In this document: one piece after another, positions 35,852 to 46,579 of the stretch | Layout: each line of letters begins with the position of its first letter | How positions within the stretch are numbered: the stretch's first letter is position 1 | From: Biscogniauxia marginata | Taxonomy: Eukaryota > Ascomycota > Sordariomycetes > Xylariales > Xylariaceae | NCBI GenBank assembly: GCA_022695795.1 | Contig: MU404067.1 | Location: forward strand, 1 to 64,000 | Direction: 5' to 3' | DNA length: 64,000 bases | Program-made: the position numbers and the translations under genes | Notes under the pieces: model-generated | The model's database searches: none | The model's input: the letters and a program-made list of their open reading frames with translations, nothing else | What the model was told of the DNA's origin: nothing

Positions 35852-35994
35852 TGTTGAAATCTAGGACTCATTATGCTCCTGCTATACGGTCCTTCTATTG
35901 CCTCTTGTATATATATAGGGCTTCGCCCGCCTATCTAAACTTACCCCTGGACTAAACAATCAATCTATCCTCCTATCTTCGTTCTATTTCAATA
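35852..35994 (-). repeat. Short LTR-like copy C (143 bp), inverted relative to A and B
   Basis: Read on the minus strand it starts TATTGAAATAGAACGAAGAT and ends TAGATTTCAACA. It shares the ACGAAGAT, AGTTTAGATAGG, GCGAAGCCCTATATATATA and CCGTATAG blocks with copies A and B. The outer flanks (ACAGG and ACTAC) do not match, so no target duplication is visible. Confidence 0.65.
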
Positions 35995-38900
35995 ACTACC
36001 TAATTATAGTTAAGAGATTTACAACAACACATGATCTTCTGTGTATATTGAATTGTACAGCTCTTAATTATACCGCTTATATGAAGCTGGTGAAAGGGGG
36101 CTTGGTGAATTATTACACACAGAACGTATGACGGAAAAGCGTTAAGGAGCCTCATAGACACTTTAGCAATGACCTCAGCTCAAAACAAGAAACGAGAGAC
36201 GTTAATAGATTCATAACTCATAGTAATAATTTCGAGCACTACGGGCAAGGCACTCTGGACATCTCTAGGTTAAGCCCCTTCCTAGCCGCTCTAGCTTCGG
36301 TCCGTAGATGGGGCGACTATAGAGCAGCCGTAAAGAGAGACTTATGTTCTTTGAATGAAGATTTGCTCTACATCGCAGTCAGGTGAAACATCCAAGTAGC
36401 GTCCTGACAATGTTCATGAGGAAAGGAGGGAAAGAATATCAAGCTTCTGAAATAACCAAATTAACCTTTATACTATATGAACTGGATCGGGGTTACTTGT
36501 TACATCCAAGGCCATATAGACGCTAGTTGACCTGCTCAAATAGCGGCGTCGTTTTTGATGCAAGTATTAATCTACCAGGGGTGCATTTCAAGTATACTTT
36601 TCCGACCATTTCATTCCGACCTTTAAGTCTATTCTCGAATAGAGGTTATACTCCATAAACTCTATATCATGGCAACCGAACTTGGTAGTGGGGCGAGCGT
36701 ATCCTTGTCATGTTCAATGCGTAGTCGTGGCCTTATTCTGAACAAGGAGTATATAAAGGTTGGCAATTCATGGAACGTGGAGAATGCTCTACTGCCAAGT
36801 GCTATATGTATCACTGTGTCAAAATGATTACTCACATAAATTGAAACGCGACCAGGAGCGCCTTGGAAAACCTCTTTTTTAGCCTTATAACATTTTCAGC
36901 TATAGCTAATCAGCTTGTCAAGGTAATTTGATTGTCCAGGCAGATCCCTCGGGGTACTTATGTGAACCTTGTATCGTTCTTTAGAAGCTAAATTGGTCTA
37001 CCTAGTCGAAGTTACTAACCTAAGGCTATTGATCTATGAAACCGGAAGTTTTTGTGCCGAAGAACTCGCCGAAGCCTCGAATGTCAGTTAAGTAGAATAC
37101 ACCAAAACACCTTTAGCGGTGGTGTCTACTTCGCCACATGCAAGTTGATTCAAAACCCGTTGTGGTATGTTAGTAAAGATGTCATGCTTGAAATTAGTCC
37201 TTAAGAGCCGCTTTATAGAGACCCTTAAGGGGGTATCGTAAAGTGGTAGGGAACCCCGAAACTCTAACTATACCCCACGCAAATCCTTTATTATACTAGG
37301 ATATAACCGATATTTCAGCAACCTCGAGCAACCGTGCACTAGTTAGTGTGCGACACCCACGTGGATTCAGCGAAGAGGTTGCCAAGTCTGTCGAGCTAAA
37401 TCAATCACTACGACATCATTAAGCCAATGGTTGTTGCGTTTGCTGAGGTGTGAAAGAGATGGAGCACTCTGTTCATGCGATCGAAAGTGCTGTTGCCGCT
37501 TGGGTTAATAACATTGAAAGACCGGGTATTGAGTTACACAATGGCCGACCCCCCGAAAGTGACCCGCAACCAATTAAGTCGAGACAACTATCCGAAAAGG
37601 TAATGCGGTATAGAAGGGCCTGTCATGTAAAGTGAATTGTACACTGGCTACTTACACGTGTATTTACCCCTTCATTTCTTGACCGTAATTAATCTAATAT
37701 ATATATATATATATATATATATCAATACTCCTGGAAACGTTTGAACTAGACCTTTCTCTGATGAGGGTAAACGCATTATATCATAGACATGTTTAGATAA
37801 CAAGGGTCGCGTAGATCACAAATTATCTAATGTTGTTTTGACAGCCTAAGAGCCTCAAGTGATCTATCATATTCTCTACGAAATTATTACTCAATGCAGA
37901 TATCTGAGGTCTTGGAAGGTTTGGTGGAGTTCCTCAGTTACAACATGTGATATTCGGGATGGAGCATTCAAGTTCGCCTTTTTCTCAGCAAAGCCATACA
38001 GCCAGTATGAACCATCTCTATTGTTAGGATGAAGCTCGGTTACATACACAGACTGAGCGTTCTTGGCATAGATTCATCAAATGTGGTCTGTGCTGGCTGT
38101 TACGACTCTGAGACAAGGCGCAGCGTTAGTTGCTAGACAACTTGCCTGCTGTTAAATCGAGGATTGCATGGACTGAGATAACTGAGGTAAGTTACCAACT
38201 ATAGTTCCGAAGTATTAAAAAAATAAGAGCAGTAGATCGCCTCTTACCTTTTCTATTTCTGCCCCTGTGTCTTTAGATCCTATAGGTAGCCCACGAGTTT
38301 GGACGACAGCGGTCTGTGCCGAAGGCTGACGTAGCTGTCACGGTCAGGTGGCCCGTGCTTTAGCTTGTATATAGTACTTTCGTAGTGAGCGCTAGAGAGG
38401 AGCTTTCCCTCCCTAGCGCAACAACAAGTAATATACCAACCCTTACAGTAGCGCCCTGTCTTCTGGCTATCCTCCCTTGCCGATGTATGGGAATGCACGT
38501 CCATAGATATGAAATAGTTCATGAGTGTGGCTAGCTGAAAAGAAGCAGTGAGCATCGGGATTATACAGGATGAAATTTGGCTAATCTACGGGTTATACTT
38601 GATCGTTCTATACCACTATCAGATATTTTGTTCCATTGTACATCTACTATTAACTAGTAAGTCAATAGTCTGAGTCGGAGACTCGGGGGGTTTACCAACT
38701 GAACGGCTTGATGTGGAGCTAAGCGGTGGGCCGGAGCATAATAATGTAGATCTTGATCTTCATGTCGAGACGCACCAATAATATACCTAGAGAGTGCTTT
38801 ATACCTACCGAGACTACCGAGTTAGAGTGTGAAGATCCCGACGAAGGGATGACCTACATGACACTAGCTAGCGTATTTATGTCAGTGTCACGATGTAAAC

Positions 38901-40059
38901 CTCCTTTGGGATAGGTGATAACATTGCTCTTGCGCAAAAAGCAGGAACTAAAGATAATGAGCGGACGGCCGTTCTATACCAAAAAGACTCCTTTGTTCAC
39001 CGAGCACCCTTGTACCTCGTGTTGCACCAGGTTACATCATATGCGAGGCTTCTGATAGTCGGGCATCCTATAAGCCAGCTATCTGACGATAGGCTATTAA
39101 ACACATACATCGTGATTCCTTTACTTCACAATCTAAACACCCAATTTTCTGACAGCAGAAGCAAATCCCAAGGGCTACTCACAGCTTACCAGTCAGACGA
39201 TCATTCGATCACACAGCGTGATCACGATATTTGCAGTGTTCACATTCTCCGAAGCATGCATTACTAGCGACTTACTAGTGCAAGCAAATTTTGTGATAGA
39301 AGCTTTCTAGGAAGAAGCACTTCCTTGCGATTCGACAGATCTCCATACCGTAGCACTATACTGGAAGGAGAAAAACCACAATGAGCTCACCAGTAACTTA
39401 AGATAAGCGGCATACACGGTATAAAGATTGCGAGCCCACCATAACTAGGTCACTTTTGCCGAAGCAGCAAGTCTTCTTCAAGCTTGGCGTACAGGTACAG
39501 GCTTACAAAAAAGCAAGTAAGACAAGTAGATACCCAACCAGATGGAACAATATATTTCTCGCGATCATGATTTGCGCCGGTACGATTGCGTTGTTTATAC
39601 GGCGTAAGCTCATAGTCGCATGAGTGATATGATTCCCAAGAGTTGGTATCACGGGGGCGGTATTAACAAGGGGCCCTTTACCATAAGGCCAAGCCCGTCA
39701 GCTCTCTTAAAGCGCTGATTGTGTTGTATATCGCTCGATCGGGTAAGGGCTAGATAAAATGGGAGGCGTAGTGAGTGGGTGCGTGCCGGTTGTGGAAGCA
39801 CCCCCGCTCACGTCCTCGACTGGGATCATCATAAGTTGCATAATTAGCCCAAACGGAAGCAAAGTAGTGAAAGAGGGATTCGCAATGTGTTAGTGGTATT
39901 AGGTCCCGAGGAGTACCGCCCTGTTTGGTTTCATTTATAATCGCCGCATGCCTGATGGATAGATCTGGACCTGGACGTTCCCATATAGCTGGGACGACCA
40001 GCCCCAGGGAATTAGAGAAGCTGTTGTATAATTCCCACGTTCTTTTATGCTCGCCTAAA
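35995..40059. other. 4-kb gene-free stretch
   Basis: No ORF here has a recognisable domain or coding-like codon use. Composition is moderately AT-rich without the extreme bias of the window ends, so this may be old decayed DNA. It contains one long AT microsatellite (separate entry). The minus ORF at 39750-40208 overlaps the start of the P450 gene and is a shadow. Confidence 0.6.
37696..37722. repeat. (AT)n microsatellite
   Basis: An uninterrupted AT dinucleotide run of about 27 bases in a gene-free region. Confidence 0.9.
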
Positions 40060-42259
40060 ATGGATGTCCGCATTTGCGCTGGTTTGGCATTCGCTGAGAG
40101 TCTACTTATTAATTGGCTGAACAAAACATCCCAACGACCAGTACTTTCAACCACGCATTTCGGGATAAGTGTATTAGCACTCCTCGGTCTACAATGGATC
40201 CTACTCAAGATATATCGTGTATTCGTCTATCCGCACTTCTTCTCCCCCCTAAGAAACCTTCCCGGACCAAAAGTCTGTGAACTCCAGATTCGTCCCCTAG
40301 AAGATAGACACTAACAAGGTTTCTAGGATGGCCATTTTCTTGTCGGTCAGATGCTTAACCAATATCGCGCCTCCAGTCCCGTTCAGGGGTTTCTGGATTG
40401 GTCTGTACAATGGCCTGATGAACCACTGATGTGAGAAAACTACCCTTATTCTGTCTTCTTAGGTCTCTGTCAAGAGATATGGTCTCGCAATTATGACTTT
40501 TTTGGGCCATTGTGTTAATTACAACCTACAAATAACCTCTTCCTTACTTTCCACTCCTCGAAGCAATTACTGACTTCGGTTACTCCAGCAAGTATTTCGG
40601 GCTTGCAAATAACGAAATGCTGTTAATAAACACAGTCGAGGCTCACAAGCAGATATTACAAGCACATTGTTACGATTTTATTAAACCCGAGTTTATTCAT
40701 AGATCAGTCGGCGAAATCGTTGGCACCGGCCTCCTCCTTGCCGAGAAACAAGAGCACAAGAGACAGCGAAGACTAGTATTAAGTAAGGAAATTTAATATT
40801 TATCAAGATGTTTACCATTACCTCGACTTCTAACACTCGCACGATCTAGACGTTTTCTCGGTCCCGAACATTAAGAAGCTGTTGCCAGTGTTCCAGGAAG
40901 AAGCTCGCTTGATGGTCAAATCCATTAAACAGAAACTTCAAGAAGAACCAACAGGAGACATAGACGGTTTGTTACAAGAGTTCTGGCGCAAATACATATT
41001 TTCACATGTGCTAATTCTTCCCACAGTATTATCGATATTCTCAAAGGCCGCGCTCAATTCCATCGGGCTCGCAGCAATGGGTATCAAGCTCGAGAACCTG
41101 AAAGACCCAGAAACAGGCATGGACTGCCAGCAATGCTACCGCCGTATGCTTTCACAGTCGACCATGAGCGCTCTCATAAGCTTCATCAACGTCCACCTCC
41201 CTATTCGCTGGGCAATTCCTTTGGAGGCCAACCTAGGATACGTGCGCGCCATGCATGGACTTCGTAGTATGATATCTCGATACATTGATCAACGAAGTCG
41301 AGAGATCGCGCAAGGGGACAAAGAGAAGGAAGTCGGATTTGAATCTCGAGACTTACTTACCTATATGCTTGAGGAGCGAGAATCTACCGGTGAAATTTTG
41401 ACAACGGATCAGATAATGGGACATGTAAGTATACTTGTATGTAACGTGAGGAGTTCCAAGGCTAATGTCTCAAAAGCTTCAAAACTTCCTTGCTGCCGGT
41501 ACGTGCGATTTCTTTGTCCCGTTTCTGCCCCTGTCTCTATCTACCTAACCTAGTGCATTACTACACCGAGACTTTTGGATATAGTATTGACGATAACTCA
41601 GGTCACGAGACGACAGCCGGAACGTTGACATGGGCTACCTATGTCTTGGCCACTCGACCTGATATCCAGGACAAGCTAAGAAGTGAAATAAAGACGCTCA
41701 CCGAAGGGACGCCAGATTACGCAAGTATCGAACGCCTGCATTATCTAAACAACTTCTTTAGGGAAGTTACACGACTATACAGCACTGGTATGTGTTATGC
41801 TCCCATATAAATCCCTGGACGCCTGTGAGGAAGCTTCCTAACCTCTTTCTCCTAGCGCCGTTCACGTATCGCGAGGCCGATTCGGACATAGTTATCTGTG
41901 GACGATTCGTTCCGAAGGGCACACACCTAGTGATGAGCCCCTTCGTGTCAAATCTATCCACACAAATCTGGGGTGAGAACGCACGGGAGTTTAGACTAGA
42001 GCGGTGGGACTCCCTCACGGGTGACGCCGCAACCCCCTATGGAATCGAGACATTCTCTAATGGCCCGAGGGTGTGCATCGGGAAGATGTACGCGGTCCTC
42101 CTTTTTAAGGCGTTCATAGTACAGATGCTGCAGGACTTCCGCTTCTCCAAGAGCGCAGATCTCGTGGCACGCGGCGGTAAATTCCCCGAGATCCAGAACC
42201 CGGGTGTCACCTACAGACCAAAGGGCGATATTAAAATCCACGTCGAGAGACTCCACTGA
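40060..42259 (+). CDS. Cytochrome P450 monooxygenase, seven exons, intact
   Basis: Exons 40060-40272, 40327-40430, 40589-40782, 40850-41424, 41477-41498, 41602-41787 and 41856-42259 keep phase throughout and give 565 residues, a normal length. An N-terminal hydrophobic anchor (about 30-50) is followed by the proline hinge LPGPKDGHFL. Exon 5 is a 22-nt micro-exon (LQNFLAA plus one base) that leads into the oxygen-binding GHETTAG at the next junction. The K-helix ExxR is E424/R427 (EVTR), a FRLERWD block follows, and the heme loop FSNGPRVCIG has Cys505. The protein has the LVLNVFSVPNIKKL C-helix segment seen in CYP4-like fungal P450s. Substrate unknown; no other pathway genes adjoin. ATG at 40060 is chosen because the upstream frame starts only with TTG or leads into non-family sequence. 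Confidence 0.92.
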
Positions 42260-43429
42260 TATTAGTCGCTATATCCTGCGAACCGCCGCTCTGGAAGGCT
42301 GAGATGGCCTCTTCGAGCCAGTTAGGACTGTCTATCGTACCTAACTAGACAGATAACGTATGTAACGTGGCCACGCTTTGAACTTTGATACCCTCTCGCA
42401 TAGTATAGATAGACATTTGCCCCTTACAAACTTATGGTAGTGAGTAGCACAGTCATGAGACACGAATAATATGATCTAATTGGAACTAAGCAAAGACCGA
42501 ATGATATGAAGATGTGTTTCTCACTGCTTATTGAAACTATGAGTGGCTGGATCTTAAAATGATTTAACGAGGGTGAACATGCCTAGGAAATCGAAATGAT
42601 GGTAGTCTCTAGTTCGGGTATGTGAATGGGTTCTGTAGTAGTAAAAAAGGGATTGCGAAGTGGAACTCTAACTAAAATTCGAATCCCATCTAACTTCTTG
42701 TGTACACTGCATGCTTGGTTCTTATAAGCTGCAGGTTCCGTCGCATTATGTTTTGCCGAATTGACTATAAATGGAGATTCGATGGAGATAGGATATGCAC
42801 TGTCTCCAAAATAAGGAAACAAAAATACAAAAAAGGGAAACACAAATATTGTGTAACTACAAAAACTACATATGGAGTAACAGAGTGATCCCTTGATATG
42901 CCCTTTTCGTTGCACGATGTACGAAACATCAACAACAAGGAACAAGGATGAGAGATAGGAGTATAAGGAGATTTTGCATAAGGGGGGTTTATGATCGGGT
43001 CTATAATCCAAAATAGGTTAGAAAGCTAATTGGCTAATTGAATTTATCGCGCAGTTATTTTTCTTTCTTTTTACTGCAGAGCCTCGGGTCCGGAGACTTC
43101 TCATCTGCAAATATCCCCTCACCCCTCTTATACAAGGCACAATTCATCACTGCCGCTGAATATTTCAGAACACCCAGCCTCACGGGCCAGCAACCCCCTC
43201 GGTCAAATAGAGTATATTTATCGTTGATTCACTGTGCCGGTCGGTTTCCGGTAAGAACACCAACTATGCAGTTTGTCGCAGAATGCGCCATGTTCTCCCG
43301 CCGGGAAGGGAACATACCACCTCTCATGTCTACCCCGTGCAATGATATGATTTGCTAATATAGTTGCCAACATGGCTAATGCAGTGACGATTTCTGCCGT
43401 CAAGCCAGGACGGGAAGATAGGTGTCGCC
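42260..43429. other. Intergenic region, no supported feature
   Basis: Between the P450 and the Spt10-like gene. ORFs at 42583-43011 (minus) and 43038-43358 (plus) show no domain. The last few hundred bases probably hold the promoter and leader of the Spt10-like gene. Confidence 0.5.
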
Positions 43430-46024
43430 ATGCCGGCTATCATGGACGACCCGGCTAGCCCGACGATCCACCGTGTCTCGGGTGTGACCCAATATCCGAA
43501 TCCGAGCAAGCCGGAGTTGCCTGCATCCATCTCCCCGCGCCAGGTAACTCTTAGGGATCGCCAGACCATTGCTACCGTCGTGCCCTTTGTTTCCCGTGAT
43601 CAGGTGCCCGCCTCCCTCCTTGCTTATCTCTCCGACCAGTTCGCCAAGGAAATCGAAGGCGGGGACACCTATCCCATGATAGATCCTATGCCCTTTGAGA
43701 AGTTCTCTGCATACTGGTTGCAGAATTTCGCCGGCATCATGCTTCTCGGCCAGATCAATAGTCCTAGCGATGTCGTTGAGGGCAAAGACTGGTCTCGAGA
43801 GTGCCTCGGCAGCTTCTACATAAAGCCCAACTACCCGGGCCGGAGCAGCCACGTGTGTAACGCCGGTTTCCTCGTCACCGACGCCGCGCGTAACCGCGGC
43901 GTGGGCCGGCTCATGGGCGAGACCTATCTGGACTGGGCGCCGAAGCTGGGCTACTCCTACTCGGTGTTCAACCTCGTGTACGAGACCAACGTGGCATCGT
44001 GCCGGATCTGGGACGCACTGGGCTTCAAGCGGATCGGGCGCGTCAAAGGGGCCGGCAACCTCAAGTCCTATCCAGACCGGCTGATTGACGCCATCATCTA
44101 CGGGCGGGAGCTGGGCACGGGCGCCGGAGAAGGGGCCGGCGACCCGCTTCTCGTGAGTGAAGAGCGTTTCGACAAGATCAAGTTCTATCTCAAGTACGGG
44201 CGCTACCCGAACGGATCTGACCGCGCCGAGAAAAGCAGGCTCCGCAGCGCGGCGACGCACTATAAGCTACTCGACAACGACATGCTCATGCTTAAGGGCA
44301 AGGAGGTTATCAGCGACCCGGCACGCCAGATGGCCGTCGCCCGGAAGATCCACGAGGAGGGCGGCCACGCCGGCATCAATAAGACCACTGCTGTCATCGC
44401 CGAGAAGTTCCACTGGAGTCGCATCAAGGAGACGGTCTCGGATGTAATTAGGACGTGTGACCAATGCAAGGACCTAGGAAAGATGTCCTCGTCTGTACAA
44501 AGCCAGAGCCAGAGCCAAAACTTGAGTCAAAATTTCAATGCAGTCCGGCGATTCAACCATGTGAATGGCGCCAGCACTCCCGTGAGTCCCGATCCGTCAA
44601 GAATGTCTCCCGCAGAAGTATCAGCAGTATCCGTGGATCCTAGATCCGGAAGCGTAGAAACGACTGGTAATATTCTCGACTTGCGAACTCCCATGCATCA
44701 CCATGCTCTTCATCCTCATGAGATGCCACCGCCGTCACTCGTAGGACATCCTAATAATCCCTACGCCAACCCCAGTGATATATCGTCTCTGCTAAATCCA
44801 CCGCTCCAATCGCCACCAGACTCTGGCTTACATCCACCACATCACCATCACCACCACCACCATCACCATCATATACTCCATGACCAGCTCCACCACGACT
44901 CGGCGGCTGCGACCCTCCTCTCGCTCCATGAGGGCGACACCGAGATATACCACCCTATAGACCCACATATAATATCCCAGCATGACCAACACTCCAGCCA
45001 CCACCATCACCACGTAACATTCGAGACCTTCCACCACCACCCAGGGACCAGTGTCGCAGTCGGGGTCCCCGGTTCCAGTCCCCATCCCCACACGTACGCC
45101 TACAACCCCGCGGACCCCCTTAGTCCGCTGTCGGGCCACGGAGCAACCACCACCACAGCAGCAGCAATCACGTACCATAGTCCGCACCTGTCGCACCCAG
45201 AAATGCCCGGCCACGATCCCGCCGTATCCCCCTTCGACGAGCACGATCCTCACCCTCGTCACCACCATCATCACCACCACCACACTCACACCCACACCCG
45301 CGCCGCCCACGACCACGACGGACACCCGCAGCGCGAGGCAACTTGCTTCCAGGCCCTTCTGCACGACGCCGCCGCCGCACACAAGAGGCGCTCATCATTA
45401 TCGCCACCACCACCACCATCGCCATCACACCTAGCGCCCGATAATCTACTAAACCCCGCAGATGACCAGGCGGCAGTAGACCGGGACCTCGCGATGCTGA
45501 TCGAGCAAGACGACTCCGACTCCCCGGCTTCGTCTCCTCCCTCCTCGTGCCTATCCTCCTCCTACGGCGACCACTATCGCCACTACCATCATCAGCAGCA
45601 GCAACATCAACAGCAGCAGCAGCAGGACGAACACGACGACGACGACGAGATGGACGTCGATATCGACGTGATAGCCAGCCACGACGACGACATCATCGCC
45701 ACCGCCGCGAAACTAGAAACCGGCTACGTCCCCGGCGATTTCAAGCCCCCCTCCGACGAAGGAGGAGAATACACGGCGCGAAGTCCGGGTGGCGGCGTAG
45801 GAAATGATGACGGTGACGGTGATGGCGATGGTGATCTGGACGTAGACGACGTTGTCGACGATGGCGAGAGCGCCATCCCCGGCGGCAGGGACATGGACGG
45901 CGAAGTGAACGCCGATGCCGGAGATTTCGGCGGGAACAGTGGCCTGTCGGCAGCGACGGTGACGGGGGTGGAGGCGGGAAAGAGGAGCAGTATCTACGAC
46001 GTGGTGTTCGATACCCCTGGGTGA
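43430..46024 (+). CDS. spt10: Spt10-like protein: GNAT acetyltransferase domain plus integrase-type HHCC zinc finger
   Basis: An 864-residue single-exon ORF. Residues about 40-225 form a GNAT fold: the acetyl-CoA loop is RNRGVG (154-159), followed by YETNVASCRIWDALGFKRIG, the usual last strand/helix. Residues about 303-350 hold an H-x4-H...C-x2-C unit (H308, H313, C343, C346) in the retroelement-integrase zinc-binding fold. Yeast Spt10 has this same pair of domains and uses the HHCC finger to bind histone-gene promoters, so a role in histone or core-promoter control is inferred. The C-terminal half (from about 360) is disordered, with long His runs (about 464-478), Gln runs (about 723-734, encoded by a CAG tract near 45590-45630) and Asp/Glu runs, much longer than the yeast tail and of unknown role. 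Convergent with CCT7 downstream. Confidence 0.85.
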   Translation: MPAIMDDPASPTIHRVSGVTQYPNPSKPELPASISPRQVTLRDRQTIATVVPFVSRDQVPASLLAYLSDQFAKEIEGGDTYPMIDPMPFEKFSAYWLQNFAGIMLLGQINSPSDVVEGKDWSRECLGSFYIKPNYPGRSSHVCNAGFLVTDAARNRGVGRLMGETYLDWAPKLGYSYSVFNLVYETNVASCRIWDALGFKRIGRVKGAGNLKSYPDRLIDAIIYGRELGTGAGEGAGDPLLVSEERFDKIKFYLKYGRYPNGSDRAEKSRLRSAATHYKLLDNDMLMLKGKEVISDPARQMAVARKIHEEGGHAGINKTTAVIAEKFHWSRIKETVSDVIRTCDQCKDLGKMSSSVQSQSQSQNLSQNFNAVRRFNHVNGASTPVSPDPSRMSPAEVSAVSVDPRSGSVETTGNILDLRTPMHHHALHPHEMPPPSLVGHPNNPYANPSDISSLLNPPLQSPPDSGLHPPHHHHHHHHHHHILHDQLHHDSAAATLLSLHEGDTEIYHPIDPHIISQHDQHSSHHHHHVTFETFHHHPGTSVAVGVPGSSPHPHTYAYNPADPLSPLSGHGATTTTAAAITYHSPHLSHPEMPGHDPAVSPFDEHDPHPRHHHHHHHHTHTHTRAAHDHDGHPQREATCFQALLHDAAAAHKRRSSLSPPPPPSPSHLAPDNLLNPADDQAAVDRDLAMLIEQDDSDSPASSPPSSCLSSSYGDHYRHYHHQQQQHQQQQQQDEHDDDDEMDVDIDVIASHDDDIIATAAKLETGYVPGDFKPPSDEGGEYTARSPGGGVGNDDGDGDGDGDLDVDDVVDDGESAIPGGRDMDGEVNADAGDFGGNSGLSAATVTGVEAGKRSSIYDVVFDTPG

Positions 46025-46579
46025 GGAAACACGAAAACTTCCTAAAAAAATAAAAATAAAAATGAAATCCATACGTTACGTTACATACTAGTTAGGTCAT
46101 AAAATTTTATCACATTGGCTTTAACTCGTCTTACGTTGTCTTACTCTTGGGCTTGGTAAATTGGCAGTTAAGCACGGAGACACGTAGAGGACTCAAGGAA
46201 GTTTAAACCCGACTCTGGGTAGAATAAGCCAAGAGCTTTCGTCGTTCTATGCGTAGACTTGGGGAGGCGTTTGTAAAAGTGATTGATTTAGGGGCTAGGC
46301 ATATGTATGGGAATGGACATAAAAGGCTGGGTAGGTTGGGCGGGTATGTAATTCAGAGGCTGGCTGGCTTGATCAGGGGTTTAGAGAAAAGGGTTGGATG
46401 TATTTCCCTCCGGTCTCAATACAAAGACATATTTTGCGTGGCTTCATGTTGGACGACCGCTTTGTCCTCTATATTCGCTCCATACCTGTATCTAGCACTC
46501 AACATTGCCTTTTAGGTATTATACATCATCGAGGTCGCGCCGTCCAGCTGTGATCAACATCCCCAGTCATTCATTGCGC
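46025..46579. other. Convergent intergenic region between the Spt10-like gene and CCT7
   Basis: Shared 3' flank of two convergent genes. An AAAAATAAAAATAAAAATG stretch just after the Spt10-like stop may serve 3'-end formation. The ORF at 46249-46515 has no domain. Confidence 0.5.

Noticed and set aside
37696..37722. AT run as a possible centromere or origin element
   Set aside because: It is a simple dinucleotide microsatellite without further structure.
43400..44260. 286-codon minus-strand ORF opposite the Spt10-like gene
   Set aside because: Shadow of the strongly coding plus strand, which has clear GNAT motifs.
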